NCBI GenBank assembly: GCA_021161135.1
Contig: JAGHBD010000051.1
Coordinates: forward strand, 1-14,114
Direction: 5' to 3'
Origin: Thermoplasmata archaeon
GTDB lineage: Archaea > Thermoplasmatota > E2 > UBA202 > JdFR-43
Length of the DNA: 14,114 nt
Below are positions 8,848 through 14,114 of the stretch, piece by piece. Numbering within the stretch: the first letter of the stretch is position 1; every line of letters starts with the position of its first letter. A model generated the notes under the pieces. The model was not told the origin of the DNA. It worked only from the letters and a program-made list of their open reading frames with translations, and made no database searches. The translations under genes and the position numbers were made by a program.

Positions 8848-9354
8848 ATGAGAGCGTTACTTATTGGGAGATTCCAGCCATTTCATAAGGGGCATGCTGG
8901 AATGGTTGAGGAAAATAAGAAATATGAAATAATTTTTGCTATTGGTTCAGCTTATGAAAGTTTTTCCTTTGAAAATCCATTTACAGCTGGAGAAAGAAAT
9001 GAAATGATTTGTGAGGCAATGAAAGAATTAAAAATAAAGAGATTTCATGTAATTCCTGTTCCTGATATAAACAGATATGGCATATATGCAAAGCATGTTA
9101 TGGATTTGGTCCCATCATTTGATGTTGTAATATCCAACAATCCATTAATCAGGCAATTGTTTGAAAGAGAGGGATTTAAAGTTGTGAGTACAAAAATGTA
9201 TAACAGAAGAAAATACCAGGGAAAAGTGGTGAGAAGATGGATTGCGGAAGGAAGAAATTGGGAAGAACTTGTGCCAGAGAGTGTGGCAGCGTATATTAAA
9301 AAAATTGGGGGAGTGGAAAGGATAAAAAGACTTGCAGAGATTGAAAAAAGATAA
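8848..9354 (+). CDS. nadM: Nicotinamide-nucleotide adenylyltransferase, archaeal type
   Basis: 168-residue cytosolic enzyme that joins ATP and nicotinamide mononucleotide to make NAD. The nucleotidyltransferase motif GRFQPFHKGH (7-16) carries the HxGH-type catalytic histidines (His13, His16). ENPFTAGER (42-50), ISNNPLIRQLF (95-105) and YQGKVVRRW (123-131) with WEELVPESVAAYI (138-150) are signatures of the archaeal NadM family, and the length is normal. An AT-rich element at about 8815-8827 may be its TATA box, and a GAGG tract lies 10 bases before the ATG. The next gene begins one base after the stop, so the two are almost certainly cotranscribed. Confidence 0.95.
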   Translation: MRALLIGRFQPFHKGHAGMVEENKKYEIIFAIGSAYESFSFENPFTAGERNEMICEAMKELKIKRFHVIPVPDINRYGIYAKHVMDLVPSFDVVISNNPLIRQLFEREGFKVVSTKMYNRRKYQGKVVRRWIAEGRNWEELVPESVAAYIKKIGGVERIKRLAEIEKR

Positions 9355-9355
9355 T

Positions 9356-9928
9356 ATGCTTTTCGAGCTTGCAAGAAAAAGAAAAACAGTCAGGAAATTT
9401 ACTAATGACACAGTCAGGTTGGAGGATATTTTATACTGCATTAACGTTGCAAGAGAAGCGCCATCAGGCATGAATGCACAGCCATGGAGATTCGTAATTG
9501 TAAGTGACGAGGAAATCAAAGCAAAGATAAAAGAAATATGCGAAAAAGGGGAGAGGGAATTTTATAGAAAAGTTGGTGGAGAATTGAAAAAATGGCTTCA
9601 GGAAAAAAATTTCTCATGGCACAAAGATTTTCTTAAAGCTCCTTTCCTGTTGCTTGTATTCTCCCACATAAAAGCACCGTATTTCATTCAATCGACATGG
9701 TTGGCCATAGGTTATATTCTCCTGGCTTTAGAGGAAAAAGGTCTTTCAACCGTCACTTATACTCCCCCCAATCCCGGAGAAGTGGGAAAGTTAATCAAAG
9801 CCCCTTCAGAATACAAACTCCAAGTTATATTGCCAATTGGCTATTCGGCAGATGATAAGGAAAAAGAGGATCGAAAAGACCTTCACGAAATCTTGTATAT
9901 CAACGAATGGAAGGCGCAACTACAATAA
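9356..9928 (+). CDS. Nitroreductase-family FMN oxidoreductase
   Basis: 190-residue flavoprotein of the nitroreductase fold, usually a homodimer with FMN at the interface and NAD(P)H as donor. The phosphate-binding start RKTVRKF (9-15), APSGMNAQPWRFVIV (35-49) and the second flavin segment IGYILLALEEKGLSTVTYTP (118-137) followed by LPIGYSADD (159-167) are characteristic. Substrate cannot be read from the sequence; relatives act on nitro compounds, quinones or other flavins. The ATG at 9356 is preferred over the in-frame TTG at 9332 because it starts one base after the nadM stop and gives the usual family N-terminus. Coupling to nadM suggests a link to NAD(P)H use, but that is only context. Confidence 0.85.
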   Translation: MLFELARKRKTVRKFTNDTVRLEDILYCINVAREAPSGMNAQPWRFVIVSDEEIKAKIKEICEKGEREFYRKVGGELKKWLQEKNFSWHKDFLKAPFLLLVFSHIKAPYFIQSTWLAIGYILLALEEKGLSTVTYTPPNPGEVGKLIKAPSEYKLQVILPIGYSADDKEKEDRKDLHEILYINEWKAQLQ

Positions 9929-9937
9929 TATATATTT
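9928..9937 (+). promoter_or_regulatory. TATA box for tRNA-Arg
   Basis: An alternating TATATATTTA tract overlaps the nitroreductase stop codon and is centred about 28 bases before the tRNA 5' end, normal spacing for an archaeal promoter. The tRNA can therefore be made on its own. Confidence 0.55.
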
Positions 9938-9959
9938 AGGAAAAGTTTATTATGCAGGA

Positions 9960-10034
9960 GGGCGCGTGGCCTAGCCAGGATATGGCGGCAGCCTCCTAAG
10001 CTGCAGGTCGCGGGTTCGAATCCCGCCGCGCCCG
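9960..10034 (+). tRNA. tRNA-Arg (anticodon CCT)
   Basis: A full cloverleaf can be drawn by eye. The acceptor stem GGGCGCG (9960-9966) pairs with CGCGCCC (10027-10033), with discriminator G at 10034. The D arm is GCCT/TGGC, three good pairs and one T-T mismatch. The anticodon stem GCAGC/GCTGC encloses loop CTCCTAA, giving anticodon CCT (9995-9997), which reads AGG arginine codons. The variable loop has five bases, and the T stem GCGGG/CCCGC has loop TTCGAAT. No CCA is encoded and there is no intron. The gene ends right against the stop codon of the convergent metalloprotease gene. Confidence 0.95.
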
Positions 10035-11945
10035 CTATTTTATTCCAATTGCCTCTTTTACCTCGTCTATTATGTCCTGCTGCGAATAGAAGGAAATGGT
10101 TCCGTTTTCATCCACATATCCTTCTGCAACTAAAGACCATACTGCAAATACAGGCTCCACTCTTGGCTTAGCATAGACCCGGAGATTATATTCATTTTCA
10201 GATGCAGAAGGTTTAACAAATACCTGTATGTCCACATCTGTATTTTTTACCATCGCCATTTTTTTAAATTCTTTTGAGTATTTTTCTGTAAGGTTTTCAT
10301 CATATATCCATCCTTCTTCGATAACCCCTGGATACTCATTTACAATTTCTATATCTTCAAAATTTTCATCGGTTGGTTCCTCATAGAATGGAACATCAAG
10401 CTGGAAAGTTGGGAGATAAATGTGTTCCCAGTCATTTTGATCATATGGAGGACCATTGCTTCCGTCAGAATAATCAAAAAGATATGTGCCATTCTCTGAA
10501 AAGAAGAATGGTTTGTTGTAGATATACTGATAGTTCATAACACTATAGTAATTTTTCAGATACCCCTCATAATCAGTATCTGACATACTCGGGTATCTAT
10601 CTCCAAATTTCCTGCTCATTAAATCTATACCTGGAAATGTTATTGGCATGAGCCCTATGGAATGACCCAGCTCATGAAGAACAGCTTTCGCAAGCATCAC
10701 TCTTATTTCGCGGGGTGTAAAAGCAAGGCGGGTTTTAAGTGATTTCCAGCCATTGCTCACGTATATTGCATCAAACTTGTTATACACTACTGGTGTGATA
10801 AAACCACCACCATCTTCTCTATCTCCTATAACCACATATCTAAATATTCCTTTTCTTTCCTCAGGGAAATGATGTTTGTAGAAAGCCAGCAATTGCTTGC
10901 CCATCACGTCATCCATGTTTCTTGTATACGGAAGCATTTCTCCACCGCCTTTTGGCGAGCCATCCATCCAGCCATCATCTATATAGACGTTTATCCCATG
11001 GCGGGCAAATCTTTCAATAATCATCTGTTGCGATTCTTTGTAGAAAATGTGAGGGATGTCGAAAAATCCTCTTTTTTGCATACCATCAGTTTCTATGTAT
11101 ATATCTGGCTGGAAAGGATTGGCAAAATAGTTTCGCATTTTATATTCTTCAATATTCTCTATCCCATCTATATCTGGATCAAGGTTTTTGTGATCATTAT
11201 ATGTGAAAGGATCATAACCATATTTCCATTCCCACGATGTCGGTATTCCATCATTATCTGGATCCAGCTTGCTATCATCTCTCGTTGGATCAGTTCCGAG
11301 AACATTTCTTTCAATCCAGTATGGTATGCCATCATTATCATAATCTGATTGATATATGTTAAACCATACTTCGTAATTCTTCCCGAGATAGTGACCCATT
11401 CCATCTTTGTCTCCGAAATAATCATCTCCAGTCCATCTACCAGTGCGGTAGTCATATATCAGCTCTATTCTTTCCTTCTCAACCTCTTCCATGCCAAACA
11501 ATCCCTTGGGTTGCTGTTCAATAATCGATATAACCACCTTCGAATATTCCCTTTCTTCATCCACATCGAATGTCATGGTGCTTTCGTAGCCAGCTGTATC
11601 ATATGTTGTATAAACTCCTTCATCACCAACATATCCTTTTGAACTCCCTTCTTCTCCATCAACATTCACAATATAATAAAAACGAGGAACCTCTTTCCAT
11701 GATGGACCGCGAGTTAGCATCTTATTCATGAGACTTCTGTTACGGATCCTCAATATCTGAACAAATAATCCCTGATTTTCATAAGGACTGATTTTATCAT
11801 CTATGGTTACACTATCTCCTCCAACTTCAGAAGGTTTCTCAAGAAAACTCCATAATGATGCAAGGATTAAGATAGCTACAACTGCGATGAGCAAAAACCA
11901 TTTCCTATTTCCATCCAGCATATGAAAGGATAAGCTTGCCATCAT
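10035..11945 (-). CDS. Membrane-anchored metzincin-like metalloprotease with thrombospondin type 3-like calcium repeats
   Basis: 636-residue surface protein. Residues 14-36 form one hydrophobic anchor or signal; the rest would lie outside the cell. Residues 60-170 are an uncharacterised beta-rich region. At 201-268 come three Asp-rich calcium-binding repeats of the type DxDNDGIPxxxE (DYDNDGIPYWIE; PDNDGIPTSWE; DPDIDGIENIEEY). The catalytic part starts near PDIYIETDGM (280-289) and HGINVYIDDGW (316-326). It then has the zinc motif HELGHSIGL (424-432: His424, Glu425, His428) and a Met-turn YSVMNYQY (467-474). The canonical third ligand position, three residues after Gly431, is Pro434; Asp440 in 'PGID' is a candidate substitute. 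It likely degrades extracellular protein or processes envelope proteins. The start at 11945 lies about 30 bases from a shared TATA element; ATGs at 11942 and 11921 are alternatives. Confidence 0.85.
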   Translation of the reverse strand: MMASLSFHMLDGNRKWFLLIAVVAILILASLWSFLEKPSEVGGDSVTIDDKISPYENQGLFVQILRIRNRSLMNKMLTRGPSWKEVPRFYYIVNVDGEEGSSKGYVGDEGVYTTYDTAGYESTMTFDVDEEREYSKVVISIIEQQPKGLFGMEEVEKERIELIYDYRTGRWTGDDYFGDKDGMGHYLGKNYEVWFNIYQSDYDNDGIPYWIERNVLGTDPTRDDSKLDPDNDGIPTSWEWKYGYDPFTYNDHKNLDPDIDGIENIEEYKMRNYFANPFQPDIYIETDGMQKRGFFDIPHIFYKESQQMIIERFARHGINVYIDDGWMDGSPKGGGEMLPYTRNMDDVMGKQLLAFYKHHFPEERKGIFRYVVIGDREDGGGFITPVVYNKFDAIYVSNGWKSLKTRLAFTPREIRVMLAKAVLHELGHSIGLMPITFPGIDLMSRKFGDRYPSMSDTDYEGYLKNYYSVMNYQYIYNKPFFFSENGTYLFDYSDGSNGPPYDQNDWEHIYLPTFQLDVPFYEEPTDENFEDIEIVNEYPGVIEEGWIYDENLTEKYSKEFKKMAMVKNTDVDIQVFVKPSASENEYNLRVYAKPRVEPVFAVWSLVAEGYVDENGTISFYSQQDIIDEVKEAIGIK

Positions 11946-11968
11946 TTTTATATTTTTGCCTTACATCA

Positions 11969-11979
11969 GAATTAAATAT
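11969..11979. promoter_or_regulatory. Shared divergent TATA element between the metalloprotease and phosphorylase genes
   Basis: The AT-rich element AATTAAATATC reads as a TATA box in both directions. It is centred about 30 bases from the metalloprotease ATG (11945, minus strand) and about 25 bases from the ATG at 12000 on the plus strand. This favours 12000 over 11991 as the phosphorylase start, since a transcript begun 25 bases downstream of the box would exclude the earlier ATG. Confidence 0.5.
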
Positions 11980-11999
11980 CTCTCTTTATTATGGTGATA

Positions 12000-12743
12000 A
12001 TGAAAGTTGGTGTTATAGGAGGAACAGGTTTTTATGAAATGAGAGGAGATGAAATAGAGGTTGAAACACCATATGGAGCCGTTATTTTATTCTATCTTGA
12101 TGAAGGTGATAGGGAAATTTTCTTTTTGCCTCGCCATGGAAAAAAGCATGTTCCTGCTCATATGGTAAATTATCGTGCCAATATAGCAGCCATGAAGAAA
12201 GCAGGCGTTGGAGCAATTGTGGCAATTAACACTGTGGGTTCAATGAGAAGGGAATTTGAAATAGGGTCCTTTTTCATTCCAGATGATTTTATCGATTTTA
12301 CATGCCGCAAATCCACTTTTTTCGATAAGGAGGCAGTTCATATCGATATGTCCCAACCATTTTGTCCTATTGTGAGAAAAATTCTGATTGAGGAGGCAAT
12401 GAAAAAAGGAAAAGTGAATGAAGGCGTATATGTTGTAACTGAAGGACCCCGCCTTGAAACTAAAGCGGAGATAAACATGCTGAAAAATTTTGCCCATGTT
12501 GTTGGGATGACCCTTTCTCCAGAGGTGATTCTTGCCAGGGAGGCAGGAATATGCTATGCTTCAATATGTATAATATCTAACTATGCTGCTGGGATGCAGG
12601 AAAAACTGGATGTTGAGGAAATAAGGAGAGTATATGAAGAGAGGAAAGGGGATTTGATGGATGTTGTTAAGGAAGCCCTGAAAAAAATACCTGAGAACAG
12701 GAATTGTGGTTGTAAATATGCTGCAGAGAGAGGAAAATTATAG
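12000..12743 (+). CDS. Purine nucleoside phosphorylase family; probable S-methyl-5'-thioinosine / 6-oxopurine nucleoside phosphorylase
   Basis: 247-residue enzyme of the MTAP/PNP family II, splitting a nucleoside with phosphate to a free base and ribose-1-phosphate, part of methylthioadenosine salvage. Phosphate-binding segments are IGGTGF (6-11) and PRHGKKH (44-50); base/ribose segments are NTVGS (77-81), TEGPRLETKAEI (147-158) and VGMTLSPEVILAREAG (168-183). The specificity motif is SNYAAG (193-198): an Asn here marks 6-oxopurine users such as methylthioinosine phosphorylases, whereas adenine-type MTAP has Asp-rich DYD. Hence methylthioinosine (after deamination of methylthioadenosine) is the likely substrate, as shown for Methanocaldococcus. 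The C-terminal CGC (236-238) matches the stabilising CXC motif of hyperthermophile MTAPs. The start is ATG 12000, with ATG 11991 possible. It overlaps the GNAT gene. Confidence 0.88.
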   Translation: MKVGVIGGTGFYEMRGDEIEVETPYGAVILFYLDEGDREIFFLPRHGKKHVPAHMVNYRANIAAMKKAGVGAIVAINTVGSMRREFEIGSFFIPDDFIDFTCRKSTFFDKEAVHIDMSQPFCPIVRKILIEEAMKKGKVNEGVYVVTEGPRLETKAEINMLKNFAHVVGMTLSPEVILAREAGICYASICIISNYAAGMQEKLDVEEIRRVYEERKGDLMDVVKEALKKIPENRNCGCKYAAERGKL

Positions 12744-13248
12744 GCTGGATGAAATACTGCATTTTGTTTATGAAATATATAGGGCGACGGAGGGAAAATA
12801 TCCGTTGCTTGAATGGATTTCAGAAAAGCCAAAGCCCCATGAATTTGAAAAGTTTAAAGCAATATACAAACCATTTTTAAAGGAGAGGCTTGAAAATGAA
12901 TTTGATGAATTTTATGTATGGAGAAAAGAAGGAGAAATAATCTCCACAGTTGCCATAATTTATAAATATAGAGGAAAAAAGTTGGGCTGGATACCCGATT
13001 CCCTAATGAAAAATGAAAATGCTTTTATTGAATTTCTTATGGTATCTCCTCGCTACTGGAAGCAGGGATATGGAAAGGAGATACTCAAATTTGCGTTAAA
13101 AAGGATAAAGGAACTTGGAAAAACCGCTTTTGTTTCAACCTCAAAAACCATAGATGCCTATACCTTCTACAAAAAAATGGGTTTTAAAGATGTTTGCATG
13201 CATGCGGGGTTTGTTATAATGAAGTATGATTTGGGCATGAGGGATTGA
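12718..13248 (+). CDS. GNAT-family N-acetyltransferase, substrate unknown
   Basis: 176-residue acetyl-CoA-dependent acyltransferase. The acetyl-CoA binding motif A is visible as FLMVSPRYWKQGYGKEILKF, with the pyrophosphate loop QGYGKE at about 118-123. It is followed by TFYKKMGF (about 148-155), the typical beta-strand/helix end of GNAT folds. The front 60 residues are charged and helical and probably form the acceptor-binding region; the acceptor (small amine, peptide or protein lysine) cannot be named. The start is uncertain: ATG at 12718 gives a 26-base overlap with the phosphorylase, and GTG at 12706 in the same frame is an alternative; neither has a convincing Shine-Dalgarno sequence. 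The 3' end overlaps the convergent E1-like gene by 35 bases. Confidence 0.8.
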   Translation: MLQREENYRLDEILHFVYEIYRATEGKYPLLEWISEKPKPHEFEKFKAIYKPFLKERLENEFDEFYVWRKEGEIISTVAIIYKYRGKKLGWIPDSLMKNENAFIEFLMVSPRYWKQGYGKEILKFALKRIKELGKTAFVSTSKTIDAYTFYKKMGFKDVCMHAGFVIMKYDLGMRD

Positions 13249-13996
13249 TTGGAAGCTCCAGCACGCTTGCAAAATTTCTGCTACCATCATAGTAAAAAAT
13301 ATTCTTTATGTAATTGTCCCTTCCATGGGTTATCTTGAGGGCTTCCTGCACCTGCACCGCCGCTATTATGCTCGTGGTATTAATATCTGCGGCAATTTTT
13401 GGCTCGAAATATATTATATCCTTTCCCGTGCAGCTAAATCTTTTTTGGAGGATTTTAGCATGCGTTTTATTTGTGCTACATTCAAGGCAACTTGTATGGG
13501 GAGGAATAATCACCTGCACCTTCCCTATCTGGCCATGCGTAGCACCATCTATATATGGCACTCCATTAGCATAGCAGCTCGCATTTATATGGAGGCGAGC
13601 GGCAACATTATCCACGCAGCCAAGAACAAGGGAGTGAGAAGGAATGAAATCTTCTCCAAGTTCCTCAATTCTTTTTGTAAAGTATTTCACCTCCACATTT
13701 GGCTCAATTTCCTTCAATTTCTCTGCAATAACCTTCGCCTTGTATCTCTCTTTTTCAGCATCATCATATGAAAAAGATATGCATCGGTTAAGATTCGATT
13801 TAACGATTTGATCCATATCTACAATTGTAATTTTTTTGTATCCAGATAAAACAAGATTTTTGCATACCTCATTTCCTAAAGCCCCTGCTCCAACTACCAA
13901 CACTTTTTCCTTCTCAACTTTCTCGATATCAAACCATTCAAAAAGTTTCAATCTGCTGTATTTATCTTCATCTATGCCCCCAGCCCTAATTTCCAT
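13214..13996 (-). CDS. E1-like ubiquitin-activating/ThiF/MoeB-family adenylyltransferase
   Basis: 260-residue ATP-dependent enzyme that would adenylate the C-terminal glycine of a small ubiquitin-like or sulfur-carrier protein (ThiS/MoaD/SAMP type). The nucleotide loop GAGALG (36-41), IVDMDQIVKSNLNR (58-71) with Asp60/Asp62 and the Arg of NR, Lys86 and GCVDN (126-130, Asp129) are the adenylation residues. Zinc ligands are CLEC (170-173) and a C-terminal CPNH (254-257), with His in place of the usual fourth Cys. SCTGKDI (188-194) supplies a candidate catalytic Cys189, in the place and style of eukaryotic UBA2/UBA3 enzymes rather than classic MoeB. The frame stays open to the window edge without another start codon; ATG 13996 is preferred because the protein then starts like relatives and an AT-rich promoter region stands before it. 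Confidence 0.88.
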   Translation of the reverse strand: MEIRAGGIDEDKYSRLKLFEWFDIEKVEKEKVLVVGAGALGNEVCKNLVLSGYKKITIVDMDQIVKSNLNRCISFSYDDAEKERYKAKVIAEKLKEIEPNVEVKYFTKRIEELGEDFIPSHSLVLGCVDNVAARLHINASCYANGVPYIDGATHGQIGKVQVIIPPHTSCLECSTNKTHAKILQKRFSCTGKDIIYFEPKIAADINTTSIIAAVQVQEALKITHGRDNYIKNIFYYDGSRNFASVLELPINPSCPNHTSL

Positions 13997-14114
13997 AATT
14001 TGAAATTTAAAAAATTTATTTAATTTTATGCTGTGTTGAATAATTGCTAAAAGCTGCTTTCTCCAAGATAAATCATCAAAAAGAATTGATGATTTTACAA
14101 GCTTAACAATATGT
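13997..14114. promoter_or_regulatory. Upstream region of the E1-like gene with AT-rich promoter and a 10-bp inverted repeat
   Basis: Just before the E1-like ATG (minus strand) is an AT-rich tract with a TATA-like TTAAATAA at about 14015-14024, some 23 bases from the start. Further up, 14070-14079 (AAATCATCAA) and 14086-14095 (TTGATGATTT) form a perfect 10-bp inverted repeat with a six-base loop. It may be a regulatory site, or the terminator/hairpin of a neighbouring gene outside the window. No other gene is recognisable here. Confidence 0.45.

Noticed and set aside
10869..11642. Two plus-strand open frames opposite the metalloprotease
   Set aside because: They oppose the calcium-repeat region, have no recognisable domain and lack promoters or ribosome sites.
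13313..13771. Plus-strand frames of 86 and 148 codons opposite the E1-like gene
   Set aside because: They lie wholly antisense to intact adenylation motifs and have no family signature.
13997..14113. 39-codon N-terminal extension of the E1-like protein toward the window edge
   Set aside because: No ATG, GTG or TTG codon in frame and it crosses a TATA-like tract; possible only if the gene starts outside the window, so it is left out of the call.

Overview
This window looks like a piece of an archaeal chromosome, most likely a euryarchaeote related to Thermoplasmatota. The evidence is the gene content: archaeal-type NMN adenylyltransferase, type II isopentenyl diphosphate isomerase beside a geranylgeranyl diphosphate synthase, a WtpA-type tungstate/molybdate binding protein, and a FlaI/TadA-like ATPase with FlaJ-like membrane proteins. 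TATA-like boxes also lie about 25-30 bases before many start codons. The lineage is an inference from family resemblance; no rRNA gene is present. The DNA is A+T rich, coding is dense, and no gene-free stretch exceeds about 120 bases.

Layout. The left edge has a minus-strand operon wtpA-wtpB (tungstate/molybdate ABC importer, permease cut by the window edge). It shares a near-palindromic divergent promoter with a plus-strand MOSC-domain gene. Next comes a 93-residue ferritin-like protein that resembles the encapsulin-associated ferritin-like domain of Pyrococcus but has no shell gene beside it. Then comes a two-gene isoprenoid operon (fni and GGPP synthase) for archaeal ether-lipid synthesis, followed by a small stand-alone Ig-like protein. 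A three-gene cassette follows, 4467-8791: a secretion/pilus ATPase and two FlaJ/TadC-like inner-membrane platform proteins, without pilins in view.

The right part holds nadM with a nitroreductase-family gene one base behind it, and a tRNA-Arg(CCT). A membrane-anchored metalloprotease with calcium-binding thrombospondin type 3-like repeats ends (minus strand) directly against the tRNA. Divergent from it is a purine-nucleoside phosphorylase-family gene whose specificity motif points to 6-oxopurine (methylthioinosine) substrates, overlapping a GNAT acetyltransferase gene. Convergent to that is an E1-like (ThiF/MoeB/UBA) adenylyltransferase gene.

Two modes of translation start are visible. Genes behind TATA boxes appear leaderless or nearly so, while some genes inside operons (GGPP synthase and both platform proteins) have Shine-Dalgarno sequences. 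I see no CRISPR array, insertion sequence, phage gene or toxin-antitoxin pair. The best leads for something new are the orphan encapsulin-type ferritin, the pilin-less ATPase/platform cassette, the metalloprotease with a non-canonical third zinc ligand, and the E1-like enzyme.
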